Source: Novosphingobium sp.
GTDB taxonomy: Bacteria; Pseudomonadota; Alphaproteobacteria; Sphingomonadales; Sphingomonadaceae
Assembly: GCF_025351285.1 (NCBI RefSeq)
Contig: NZ_JANXWG010000006.1
Location: 1 to 49,174, forward strand
Length of the DNA: 49,174 nt
Direction of reading: 5' to 3'
Shown here: piece by piece, positions 34,912-43,556 of the stretch
Layout: each line of letters begins with the position of its first letter
How positions within the stretch are numbered: position 1 is the stretch's first letter
Made by a program: the position numbers and the translations under genes
Notes under the pieces: model-generated
The model's database searches: none
Told to the model about the DNA's origin: nothing
The model's input: only the letters and a program-made list of their open reading frames with translations

Positions 34912-35284
34912 GGCAACCCTTATGATCGCTGACTCTGCGCAAGCAAGTGCCGAAATCAAAAGGTTTGCGCAAGCCATGCGCTGACAACTGCTTCCGCGCC
35001 GCAACGTGAATCCCGAACCACTGCCCTGCCGAGAAGGATGGTCAAGCGGAGGCTGAGCGTTTCGCAGCCACCGTTCATGAAACCCCGCGCGTGTACGAGA
35101 ACTTGCCGCTCCCGTCGGGATAGCAGCGATATGCATGATCCATGTCATTGAAGGCTGTCGGTTGGTCAAAAAGCCGGCGACCGGCGTTGGATCGAACCCG
35201 GCTTCGCATGATTTGCGCAATGATTGTATCGCACAGAGGATTTGGGCGTTGCGTGCGTTTGCAGTGGGCAATAGGGTAGAGGGT
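34912..35284. other. Divergent region between TIR gene and virB operon
   Basis: About 370 bases with no convincing gene; an in-frame open stretch before virB2 from 35135 lacks coding character. Three TTGCGCAA-like palindromes occur here (see the separate entry). It probably holds promoters for both the TIR gene and the type IV secretion operon. Confidence 0.55.
34935..35220. repeat. TTGCGCAA palindrome set
   Basis: CTGCGCAA at 34935-34942, TTGCGCAA at 34965-34972 and TTGCGCAA at 35213-35220. The first two sit in 9-bp TGCGCAAGC direct repeats exactly 30 bp apart, just upstream of the TIR start; the third lies 64 bp before virB2. They could be a shared operator for the two divergent transcripts. 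Confidence 0.45.
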
Positions 35285-35608
35285 GTGAAAGCAATCAAAA
35301 CTGCACTTCGTCCATTCGCTACTGCGATTGTCCTTGCCCACTCGGCCGCGGCCAAGGCGCAGGCTTACGCCGGGGATCCAGCGGGTTCCGGGCCGATCGT
35401 GGGCGCGATCCGATGGATTCAGGGGACGCTGCTCGGCACCGTCGCCACGGTTGTTGCGGTGATCGCGGTGGCGAGCATCGGCTTCATGATGCTGACCGGG
35501 CGGATGAACTGGCGCTATGGCGCCACGGTGATTCTGGGCTGCTTCATCCTGTTTGGCGCGGCGAGCATCGTCGCCGGCATCCAGTCTTCGGCCTCGGTCG
35601 GCTATTGA
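35285..35608 (+). CDS. virB2: VirB2-type pilin subunit
   Basis: The major pilin of a type IV secretion system, 107 residues. The N-terminal signal peptide ends at AKAQA. The mature part has two hydrophobic helices (LLGTVATVVAVIAVASIGFMM and ATVILGCFILFGAASIVAGI) joined by a short TGRMNWRYG loop, the standard VirB2/TrbC layout. GTG 35285 starts a normal-length protein with AGGG about 8 nt upstream. The frame also contains an ATG at 35135, which would add an unlikely 50-residue leader. It is the first gene of the virB operon. Confidence 0.82.
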   Translation: MKAIKTALRPFATAIVLAHSAAAKAQAYAGDPAGSGPIVGAIRWIQGTLLGTVATVVAVIAVASIGFMMLTGRMNWRYGATVILGCFILFGAASIVAGIQSSASVGY

Positions 35609-35677
35609 CTTGTGCTCTGGGCGGGCTTGACGCGATGATCGGCCGGATCGTCATCACCCGTTGCGCAGGCGCCTGAC

Positions 35678-35965
35678 ATGGATCAGGGGCTGTCGCGCGA
35701 TCCGTTGTTCGTGGCGCTTACGCGGCCGCAGATGTTTGCGGGCGTAACGTACAGCTTTTTCGTCATCAACCTGATCGTCTCGACCGAATTTTTCCTGATC
35801 TTCAAGTCCGCCTGGGCCGTGGTCGTGGCGCTGGTGGTCCACGCGATCGGCATGGTCGCGTGCCTCAAAGATCCGTACATGTTCGATCTACTGGAAGTGC
35901 GCGTGGCGCGTTGCCCGCGCGTGCCCAACTATCGGTTCTGGCGATGCAACTCCTACCGCGCCTGA
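35678..35965 (+). CDS. virB3: VirB3 inner-membrane component
   Basis: A 95-residue membrane protein with the VirB3 pattern: DPLFVALTRPQMFAGV near the start, two adjacent hydrophobic helices (about 20-60), and the KDPYMFDLLEVR motif near the C-terminus. VirB3 associates with the VirB4 ATPase at the inner membrane. The gene begins 69 nt after virB2 and overlaps virB4 by 22 nt. Confidence 0.85.
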   Translation: MDQGLSRDPLFVALTRPQMFAGVTYSFFVINLIVSTEFFLIFKSAWAVVVALVVHAIGMVACLKDPYMFDLLEVRVARCPRVPNYRFWRCNSYRA

Positions 35966-38370
35966 AAACCGAAGGCGCGCATGCCGCGCACGAACCCGAA
36001 GCGTTGTTCGCGCGGGAGCGAAGCGCGGGCAGCCGGCTGCCGTATTCGCACCACGTCAACGATCGGGTGGTGGAACTGCGCGATGGCAACCTGATGCTGG
36101 TGATCCGGCTGGGCGGGCTGCTGTTCGAAACCGCAGACAGCGCCGAACTCAATTACCGCAAGGGTTTGCGCGATGCGATGTTGCGCGCGATCGGCTCGTC
36201 GCGCTTTGCGATCTATCACCACGTGCTGCGGATGCGGGTCGAACCGCTTGGCGGCGGCACGTTCCCCGATGCGTTCAGCGCCGCGCTCGATGAAACGTGG
36301 CGGCTGCGGATGGCCAGCCGCAAGCTCTATGCTAACGATCTGTTCCTGACGATCGTGCGCCGCCCTTTGCAAGGCCGCACCGGCATCGGCGAACGGCTGG
36401 CGCGGCGGTTCGGGCGGGCGACTTCGCGCGCCGCCGCCGATGCGCAGCGCGCGATCGAAGTGCGTGCGCTGGAGGCGGCCGGCGACCAGCTTCTGGCCGC
36501 ATTGGCAAGCTATACCCCGCGGCTGCTGTCGGCTTACGATACGCCGGGCGGCCCTTGCTCCGAAGTGCTCGAATTCCTCTCGGCGCTTTACAACGCCGAT
36601 CTGTCACCGGTGCGGCTGCCGGCCAGCGATGCGGGCGAATACCTGCCCTATCGCCGGGTCAGCTTTGGGCAGGACACCTTCGAACTGGGCACGGCCAATG
36701 GTATGGCGCGCAGCTTCGGCGCGATGCTGTCGATCAAGGACTATCCCAACCTCACCGCGCCCGGAATGCTTGACGATCTGCTGCGGCTGCCTGCCGAGAT
36801 GGTCATCTCGCAAAGCTTCGCCTTTGTCGATCGTGGGCCGGCGCTGGCACGGATGAACCTGGCGTTGCGGCGAATGCGCGCGTCGGACGACGAGGCGCTG
36901 TCGTTGCGCGGCGAACTGGCGCAGGCCAAGGACGAAGTCGCCGCCGGCCGCGCCGCTTTTGGCGAACACCACCTGACCGTCACCGTGCGCGGCGCCAGCC
37001 AGGCCGAAGTCGACGCCAGCGCCGCCGAAGTCCAGGCCGCGCTCAGCGATCTGGGCATCGTCGCGGTGCGCGAGGAACTGGGGCTGGAGCCTGCGTTCTG
37101 GGCGCAGTTTCCGGGCAATTTCGGGATGATCGCACGGCGGGCGGTGATCGGTTCGGCCAATTTCGCTTCGTTCGCCAGCAGCCACAACTTCCCGTTGGGC
37201 CAGGCCGCGGGCAACCATTGGGGCGATGCGGTCACCCAGTTCGAGACAACCGCCGCCGGGCCGTACCACTTCAATTTCCACGCCGGCGATCTCGGCAACT
37301 TCACCGTGATCGGCCCGTCGGGCTCGGGCAAGACGGTGATCGTCAATTTCCTGCTGGCGCAGGCGCGGCGGTTCCATCCGCGCATCGTGTTCTTCGACAA
37401 GGACCGCGGCGCCGAACTGTTCATCCGCGCGATCGGCGGGGTTTACGAAGTTTTGCGCCCCGGCACCGCCAGCCTGCTCAATCCGCTGCTGCTGGCCGAC
37501 AGCGCCGAGAACCGCCGGTTCCTGACCGAATGGATCGCGCGGCTGGCCAATCCGGCGGGCGAACCGCTGAGCGCGGCCGAGCAGGCGCAAGTCAAGGACG
37601 CGGTCGACGCCAACTTCGCCGCGCCCATCCAATACCGCCGGCTGTCGAGCTTCGTCGATCTGCTGCGCGGCGGCGAACGCCCGCGCGCCGACGATCTCCA
37701 CGCGCGCCTGCGGCCGTGGTGGGGTGAAGGCGAACACGCCTGGCTGTTCGACAACGAGCATGACGCGGTCGATCTCAGCCGCGACACCGTGGGCTTCGAC
37801 CTGACCCGGTTGCTCGATGATCCGGTGCTGCGCACGCCCGCGATGATGTACCTGTTCCACCGGGTGGACGAACGGCTCGATGGTACGCCCGCGATCATCG
37901 TGGTCGATGAAGGGTGGAAGGCGCTCGATGACGATGTGTTCGTGGCGCGCATCCGCGACTGGGAAAAGACCATCCGCAAGCGCAATGGCATCGTCGGCTT
38001 CGCCACGCAGAACGCCTCGGATGCGCTGAAAAGCCGGATTGCATCGGTGATTGTCGAGCAGGCCGCCACGCAGGTTTTCACCGCCAACCCTAAGGCAGCG
38101 GAAGAGGACTACGTCGGCGGCTTCGGGTTGACCGCGCACGAATTCGACCTGGTGCGCAGCCTGCCCGACAACGCCTTCTGCTTCCTGGTCAAGCACGGCC
38201 AGGAAAGCGTGGTTGTGCGGCTCAACCTGTCGGGCGAGCGCGATCTGCTGACCGTGCTTTCGGGGCGTGAGCGCACCGTCCGGTTGTTTGACGAGATTCG
38301 CCTCGAAACCGGCGACGATCCCGCCGCATGGCTGCCGCGCCTGTTGGCCAGAGCGGGCGAGCGCGCGTGA
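35944..38370 (+). CDS. virB4: VirB4 secretion ATPase
   Basis: An 808-residue AAA+-like ATPase that powers type IV secretion or pilus assembly. Walker A is GPSGSGKTV (about residues 456-464) and Walker B is IIVVDEGWK; the ASDALKSRIASVIVEQAATQVF region is also typical. The N-terminal CagE/VirB4 domain opens LLPRLKTEGAHAAHEPEALF. ATG 35944, inside the end of virB3, gives the normal VirB4 length, so the frame upstream to 35860 is not used. The stop overlaps virB6 as TGATG. Confidence 0.9.
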   Translation: MQLLPRLKTEGAHAAHEPEALFARERSAGSRLPYSHHVNDRVVELRDGNLMLVIRLGGLLFETADSAELNYRKGLRDAMLRAIGSSRFAIYHHVLRMRVEPLGGGTFPDAFSAALDETWRLRMASRKLYANDLFLTIVRRPLQGRTGIGERLARRFGRATSRAAADAQRAIEVRALEAAGDQLLAALASYTPRLLSAYDTPGGPCSEVLEFLSALYNADLSPVRLPASDAGEYLPYRRVSFGQDTFELGTANGMARSFGAMLSIKDYPNLTAPGMLDDLLRLPAEMVISQSFAFVDRGPALARMNLALRRMRASDDEALSLRGELAQAKDEVAAGRAAFGEHHLTVTVRGASQAEVDASAAEVQAALSDLGIVAVREELGLEPAFWAQFPGNFGMIARRAVIGSANFASFASSHNFPLGQAAGNHWGDAVTQFETTAAGPYHFNFHAGDLGNFTVIGPSGSGKTVIVNFLLAQARRFHPRIVFFDKDRGAELFIRAIGGVYEVLRPGTASLLNPLLLADSAENRRFLTEWIARLANPAGEPLSAAEQAQVKDAVDANFAAPIQYRRLSSFVDLLRGGERPRADDLHARLRPWWGEGEHAWLFDNEHDAVDLSRDTVGFDLTRLLDDPVLRTPAMMYLFHRVDERLDGTPAIIVVDEGWKALDDDVFVARIRDWEKTIRKRNGIVGFATQNASDALKSRIASVIVEQAATQVFTANPKAAEEDYVGGFGLTAHEFDLVRSLPDNAFCFLVKHGQESVVVRLNLSGERDLLTVLSGRERTVRLFDEIRLETGDDPAAWLPRLLARAGERA

Positions 38371-39662
38371 TGGACGGCTGCCCCGCCTTCGATGCGCTTG
38401 CGCCCTATGTCACCGCGGTGATCACTTTTGCCGATTGCCGCACGCTGTCGCTGGGCGAAGGCGTCTATCGCGCGATGGGTGCGGGCACGCCGTTCGGAAC
38501 CGCGCTGACCGGGCTGCTGACGATTTTCGTCGCGCTGATCGGCTATCGGATGCTGCTCGGCTCGATGCTGAGCTTGCGCGATGGCGTGCTGCTGGCGCTG
38601 CGGCTGGGCGTGGTGTTGACGCTGGCGACGCAATGGCCGGCTTACAAGACGCTGGTGTTCGATGTCGTGACCGGCGCGCCGGGGGAACTGGCGGCAGGCA
38701 TGTCAGGCGGCTCTGGGGGAGGCACGTCGGGCGACTTGTCACCGACCGCGATCGCCGCGCGGATCGACGGGGTGAGCGCGGCGATCGCCGACCTGGTCAG
38801 TCCGGCCACTGTATCCGTGCCGCTGTCGCCCCAAAACGGTCAGGCTCCGGGACAAGTGCCGCCGCTGCCCGGCCAGCCGGCGCCGACCGCGCAAGTCGGC
38901 GCCGCGCCGCTGGCGGGTACGCTGCCGCAAGCCGCGCAGTTCCCGCTCGAACTGGCCGATACGGCGTTGATCGTGTCAGCGCTGGGCGGATTGCTGACGG
39001 TCAGCGCGACCATGGCCCTGATGCTGGCGTTGGGGCCGCTGTTCATCGTATCGCTGCTGTTCACGTGGACGCGCGGGCTGTTCGTGGCGTGGGTGCGCGT
39101 GCTGCTCGGCGCGATGCTGGGCACGATCGCGGTGCCGCTGGTACTGGCGCTCGATCTCGGAATCGTCGAGCGGCAGGTGGTTGCCTTGCGCAACCTGGTC
39201 GATGCGAACCAGCCACCCGGGTTCCTGCCACTGGCGATCGTCGCGACCGCATTGGCTTCGGCCGTCGTGTTGTTTGCGCTGCTGGCCGCGGTCATCCGCG
39301 TGGCCGCGGGATTGCAGATACCCGAGGCTGTCAGCAACGGGGTCGGATCATTGTTCGCCCCGTCGGACCGAACCGAGCGCGGCTCGCCCGCCCCCGCCCA
39401 AAACGGCGATGGCCCGGCCGCTCCCATCGACAGCCGCAACCGTGCAGCGCAACTGGCCGATGCCGTGCGCGCGCAAGCCCGGCGCGATGACGGTTCGCTG
39501 CCCGAGCAAGTGCGAATCGTTCGCCTTGCAGGCGCGGCGCAGCGCTCCGATCCGGCGGCTGCACCCGGCGCTTCGAGCAGTGGACCTCCGCTTGGCCAGA
39601 CCGGCCGCCGCATCCGCCAGCGTAGCACAATCGGCGCCCAGCGACGGGATATGACAACGTGA
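38370..39662 (+). CDS. virB6: VirB6-type polytopic membrane protein
   Basis: A 430-residue VirB6/TrbL-type inner-membrane protein. It has about five to six hydrophobic segments, a Gly/Ser/Pro-rich periplasmic loop (about 112-180), conserved SLLFTWTRGLFVAWVRVLLGAM shown here only in part by its TRGLF core, and a hydrophilic Ala/Pro/Arg-rich C-terminal tail of about 90 residues. VirB6 forms part of the inner-membrane channel. ATG 38370 overlaps the virB4 stop. No separate virB5 gene lies between virB4 and virB6. Confidence 0.82.
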   Translation: MDGCPAFDALAPYVTAVITFADCRTLSLGEGVYRAMGAGTPFGTALTGLLTIFVALIGYRMLLGSMLSLRDGVLLALRLGVVLTLATQWPAYKTLVFDVVTGAPGELAAGMSGGSGGGTSGDLSPTAIAARIDGVSAAIADLVSPATVSVPLSPQNGQAPGQVPPLPGQPAPTAQVGAAPLAGTLPQAAQFPLELADTALIVSALGGLLTVSATMALMLALGPLFIVSLLFTWTRGLFVAWVRVLLGAMLGTIAVPLVLALDLGIVERQVVALRNLVDANQPPGFLPLAIVATALASAVVLFALLAAVIRVAAGLQIPEAVSNGVGSLFAPSDRTERGSPAPAQNGDGPAAPIDSRNRAAQLADAVRAQARRDDGSLPEQVRIVRLAGAAQRSDPAAAPGASSSGPPLGQTGRRIRQRSTIGAQRRDMTT

Positions 39663-40594
39663 CGAGCGAAACCGGGGCACCCCAACCAAACGTGGCCGAA
39701 GCCGAAGAACCGGCAGACCGCGAGCAGCATTACGAAGCAGCGCGAAGCTGGGCCTATGACCGCGATACCGCGCTTGCCAACTCGCGGCGCGCGGCATGGA
39801 TCGTTGCAAGCCTGGCGACCGGGGTGGCGGTGCTCGAAGCGCTGGCGCTCGTCGCGCTTGCACCGCTCAAGACCGTGGTGCCCTATACCGTGATGGTCGA
39901 CAAGACGACCGGCTACTCGACCGTGATCGACGGCACGCACCCGCAAGTGCTCAAGCCGCAATCGGCGCTGACCCAGTCGATGCTGGCGCAATACGTGGTT
40001 GCGCGTGAGACTTTCGACATCACCACGATTGCCGACCAGTACCGCAAGATCGGCCTGTGGTCCGAGGGCGAAGCGCGCACCGAGTACCTGGCGCAGATGC
40101 CGCTGACCAACCCGCAAAGCCCGATGAATATCTACCCCCGCAGCGCCATCGTCTCGGTGACAGTCGACAGCGTCGCGCTGGTCGGTCCCGATACCGCGCA
40201 AGTGCGCTTCGTAACCGACCGCCGCGACGGGCCGACCGCGCCCTCCACCCGCACCGCCTATGTCGCGCAGATCCGCTATCGCTTTGCCGGGGAACCGCTG
40301 GCGATGGATGATCGGCTGGTCAATCCGCTGGGGTTCGAGATCGCACACTACCGCCGCGATCAGGAGGCATTGCCTGCCCCCGGCCCGGCGGCGATCAACA
40401 TCGCGCCTGCCGCGCCGACCGGGCCGGCATCGGGCCAGTCCGTCGGTACTCAAGGTGGGATTGCGCCGCTGGCGACCGGCCCCGCTGCGGTGCCGATGGC
40501 GGTTCCGGGCGCGGGCACTTCGTCCGCTCCGATTGGCCCGCGCGTGCCTGCACAGTCCAGTCTGCGCGTGCCCGCGCAGCCCAGCGCGCACTGA
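39659..40594 (+). CDS. virB8: VirB8 inner-membrane scaffold protein
   Basis: A 311-residue bitopic VirB8. A cytoplasmic N-terminus (AARSWAYDRDTALANSRRAAW) precedes one membrane helix (about 45-70) and a periplasmic domain with ARETFDITTI and LTNPQSPMNIYP. Typical VirB8 is about 230-240 residues; here an extra Ala/Pro/Gly-rich tail of about 70 residues (from about 240) is added. GTG 39659 overlaps the virB6 stop as GTGA. No virB7 lipoprotein gene sits next to it. Confidence 0.88.
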   Translation: MTSETGAPQPNVAEAEEPADREQHYEAARSWAYDRDTALANSRRAAWIVASLATGVAVLEALALVALAPLKTVVPYTVMVDKTTGYSTVIDGTHPQVLKPQSALTQSMLAQYVVARETFDITTIADQYRKIGLWSEGEARTEYLAQMPLTNPQSPMNIYPRSAIVSVTVDSVALVGPDTAQVRFVTDRRDGPTAPSTRTAYVAQIRYRFAGEPLAMDDRLVNPLGFEIAHYRRDQEALPAPGPAAINIAPAAPTGPASGQSVGTQGGIAPLATGPAAVPMAVPGAGTSSAPIGPRVPAQSSLRVPAQPSAH

Positions 40595-41289
40595 TGCATC
40601 GGCGCGTCGCCTTGATTGCGTGGGCCGCAGCGCTGCTGATCGGTGCGCCCGCCATGGCGGCCGTGCTGCCGCAGCCGGGCGTGGGCGATCCGCACCTGCA
40701 AACGGTCATGTACGATGCAACCGAGGTCGTCTCGCTCCATGTCGAGCCGGGCTTCGCGGTGATCGTGCGGCTGGCGCCTGACGAGCGGATCGAAACTGTT
40801 ACGGTGGGCGATGCAGCGGCATGGCAGGTCCAGGTCAATCGCCGGGCCGATGCATTCGTGGTCAAACCCAACGGCTTTGCCGGGCACACCAACCTGGTCG
40901 TGCTGACCGACCAGCGCAGCTACAGTTTCACGCTGTCGAGCGAGCAGGCGATAAGCGGGGTCCAGCCGTATATCGTCAGCTTCGTGTATGCGTTGCCAAT
41001 CGAGCCGCCGCCGACAGCCAGCACCGAACCTTCCGGTAGCTACAAGCTGGGCGGCGCGCGCGCGCTGTGGCCGCAAAGTGTACGCGATGATGGGCACTTT
41101 ACGTCGATGGTGTGGCCGGCCGACGTGCTGCTTCCCGCGATCTATGCCGAGGATCGCAAGGGCGAACTGGCGTTGATCAACGGCGTGGTGCGTGATGGCG
41201 CTTATGTGATCGAGGGCGTCCACCGCAAATTCGTGTTCGTGCGCGGCAAATCGCGGGCCAGTGCCATCCGCGAGGATGCCCGGCCATGA
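40594..41289 (+). CDS. virB9: VirB9 outer-membrane-complex protein
   Basis: A 231-residue VirB9/TrbG-type protein with a signal peptide (LLIGAPAMAA) and the family motifs DPHLQTVMYDATEVVSLHV near the start, HTNLVVLTDQRSYSFTL in the middle, and LPAIYAEDRKGELALINGVV in the C-terminal domain. With VirB10 it builds the outer-membrane core complex. ATG 40594 overlaps the virB8 stop (TGATG). The usual VirB7 partner is not encoded nearby. Confidence 0.9.
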   Translation: MHRRVALIAWAAALLIGAPAMAAVLPQPGVGDPHLQTVMYDATEVVSLHVEPGFAVIVRLAPDERIETVTVGDAAAWQVQVNRRADAFVVKPNGFAGHTNLVVLTDQRSYSFTLSSEQAISGVQPYIVSFVYALPIEPPPTASTEPSGSYKLGGARALWPQSVRDDGHFTSMVWPADVLLPAIYAEDRKGELALINGVVRDGAYVIEGVHRKFVFVRGKSRASAIREDARP

Positions 41290-42374
41290 CCGGCCCGGAT
41301 ACGAAGCAGGGTGACCCGCGCGCGATGCCCGATCCAACCGGCGATCGCGGCGGGCCCGGACACGATCTGGCCCCGCGCGTGGCCCGCCCGCGCGAACTCG
41401 TGCCGCTGCCGCTGGCCATCGCCATGGCTGCGGTGCTGGCGCTGGCGCTGTTCCTGCTCCTCAACGCGCGGCGCTCCGCGACCGACGCGGCGGCCACGAC
41501 GACCGCGACCCGCGCGCGACCGGCGCCGCCACCATTGCTGGTGCCCGCACCCGTGGTTCCCGCGCAGCCGGTCATAGTTGCCGTCCCCGCAGTTACGGAA
41601 CCAACACCGGCCAGCGCACGCCCGCCCGTCATCATGGCCCCGCCACCGCCCGCCCCGCTGGTGCAGCCGCAGCGCCCGCTGCCCCCAGCGCCTCCCCCCG
41701 GCAGCAGCCAGCCCGCGCTGGTGGTGGACCTGACCGCAGGCAGTGGCGCCCCGGTCAACGGCACCGGCGGCGCGGCGGCAACTGCCGCCGGCGAAGGCGA
41801 CGAAACCGTCCGTGCCACGCAGATCCGCAACCGCGCATCGGTCATTCCGCAAGGTGCAATCATCGCGGCTGTGCTCGAAACCCCGCTCAATTCGGACCGG
41901 CCGGGGCTGGCGCGCGCGATCGTGTCGCAGGATGTGCGCAGCTTCGATGGCACGCGCGTGCTGATTCCGCGCGGCAGCCGGCTGATCGGCGAGTTCCATG
42001 CCGATCCCAACCCCGGCCTGCGCCGTATCCTGATCACCTGGAACCGCCTGATCCGCCCCGATGGCGTGGCGATCCGGATCGGCTCGCCGGTGTCCGATCC
42101 GCTTGGCGGCGCGGGAGTGGCAGGGCGGGTCAACACGCATTTCTTCGAACGGTTCGGCAGCGCGGTGCTGCAATCCGCGCTGGCGATCGGGGTCAACCTG
42201 GCGTCGCAGCCGTCGAACGGCGGCGTCTATATCAGTGGCGCAGGGCAGACTGTCGGCCAGGCGCTGGCCCCTACCTTCACCCGGCCGCCGACGGTGAAAG
42301 TGCGCGAGGGCGCCGAAATCGCGGTGTTCGTCGCGCGCGATCTCGATTTCGGCGGCACCCCTCCGGTGCGCTGA
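41286..42374 (+). CDS. virB10: VirB10 core-complex protein
   Basis: A 362-residue VirB10/TrbI protein that spans both membranes. It has a cytoplasmic N-terminus, one membrane helix (about 42-60, LAIAMAAVLALALFLLL), a long proline-rich periplasmic region (about 78-150) and the C-terminal barrel-forming domain (NRASVIPQGAIIAAVLETPL, VLIPRGSRLIGEF, INTHFFERFG-like VNTHFFERFGSAVL). The start overlaps the virB9 stop (ATGA). Confidence 0.92.
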   Translation: MTGPDTKQGDPRAMPDPTGDRGGPGHDLAPRVARPRELVPLPLAIAMAAVLALALFLLLNARRSATDAAATTTATRARPAPPPLLVPAPVVPAQPVIVAVPAVTEPTPASARPPVIMAPPPPAPLVQPQRPLPPAPPPGSSQPALVVDLTAGSGAPVNGTGGAAATAAGEGDETVRATQIRNRASVIPQGAIIAAVLETPLNSDRPGLARAIVSQDVRSFDGTRVLIPRGSRLIGEFHADPNPGLRRILITWNRLIRPDGVAIRIGSPVSDPLGGAGVAGRVNTHFFERFGSAVLQSALAIGVNLASQPSNGGVYISGAGQTVGQALAPTFTRPPTVKVREGAEIAVFVARDLDFGGTPPVR

Positions 42375-42375
42375 G

Positions 42376-43371
42376 GTGACGGCGCTCACGCAATACATCG
42401 ACGTTTATCTCGCGCCGCTGGCCGGGTTCCTGGCGCGCGCCGATGTCACCGATGTGATGATCAACCGCTCGGGAGAGGCCTGGATCGAAACTTTGGGTGG
42501 TGCGATCGAGCGGGTCGATTGCCCCGAACTGGACGCAACCCGGCTGTGGCATCTCGCGCGCCAGATCGCGGCGCTCAGCCACCAGGGCATCAGCCGCGCG
42601 CACCCGCTGCTTGCTGCCACGCTGCCAGCCAATTCGCTTGGAGGGGGTGCGCGTGTGCAGATCGTGGCCCCGCCCGCGACACGCGGGGACATGGCGATTG
42701 CCTTTCGCAAGCATCTCGCACCCGATCGCACCTTGCGCGACTACGTTGCCGACGGCGCCTTTGCCAAGGCGACTGTCAGCAGCGGCATCACGGCGGCGCC
42801 GCCCAGTCCCCGGCCCACGGGTGACACGCAGCAGGACCTTGCGCAGTTCCTGGCCGACATGGTCCGCGCGCGGCGCAACGTGCTGATCTCGGGCGGCACG
42901 TCGAGCGGCAAGACCACGTTTCTCAACGCCTTGATGCGCGAGATTCCAGCGCACGAACGGCTGGTGCTGATCGAGGACACCGCCGAAATCGCGCTGGCCC
43001 ACGCCAATGCGGTCGGCCTGCTGGCAATCAAGGGCGAACTGGGCGAGGCGCGTGTTTCGGCCGACGATCTGCTCCAGGCGGCGCTGCGGATGCGGCCGGA
43101 CCGGATCGTGGTGGGCGAATTGCGCGGGCCCGAGGCCTATACCTTCCTGCGTGCGATCAATACGGGCCACCCCGGCTCGCTTTCGACGATCCATGCCGAC
43201 AGCCCCGAGGGCGCGATCGAACAGGTGGCGCTGATCATCCTGCAGACCGGAACCCAGCTCCGCCGTGAAGACATTGTCGCGTATGTTACGGCCACGGTCG
43301 ATGTGATCGTCCAGCTCGAACGGCGCGATGGAGTGCGGGGGATTTCTGCCATCAAGTTGACGCGCGAATAG
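42376..43371 (+). CDS. virB11: VirB11 traffic ATPase
   Basis: A 331-residue hexameric secretion ATPase of the VirB11/PulE-type family. Walker A is GGTSSGKTT (about 173-181), the Asp box is LIEDTAEI, Walker B is RPDRIVVGELRG, and the His box is NTGHPGSLSTIHAD. It works with VirB4 in pilus assembly and substrate transfer. GTG 42376 is separated from the virB10 stop by a single nucleotide. It ends the operon; no virD4 coupling protein or relaxase follows. Confidence 0.92.
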   Translation: MTALTQYIDVYLAPLAGFLARADVTDVMINRSGEAWIETLGGAIERVDCPELDATRLWHLARQIAALSHQGISRAHPLLAATLPANSLGGGARVQIVAPPATRGDMAIAFRKHLAPDRTLRDYVADGAFAKATVSSGITAAPPSPRPTGDTQQDLAQFLADMVRARRNVLISGGTSSGKTTFLNALMREIPAHERLVLIEDTAEIALAHANAVGLLAIKGELGEARVSADDLLQAALRMRPDRIVVGELRGPEAYTFLRAINTGHPGSLSTIHADSPEGAIEQVALIILQTGTQLRREDIVAYVTATVDVIVQLERRDGVRGISAIKLTRE

Positions 43372-43556
43372 CGCACGTACAGCCCGGGCGCGCAATATCG
43401 GCCCAATGCGCAATGGTTGACGGGCGGTCCATCATGTCTGCGAAATAAACCTTCATGCCCCGCGAAGGAGAGTGTCGCGTGGCGCGTTGTGCGGTTACAA
43501 GGGCGCGCTAGGATAACAAAGAACATGGCAGCCGGGTGCGGCGATCGGGAGCAGAC

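Noticed and set aside
35135..35284. Long N-terminal extension of VirB2
   Set aside because: The extra 50 residues precede a normal signal peptide and match no VirB2 feature.
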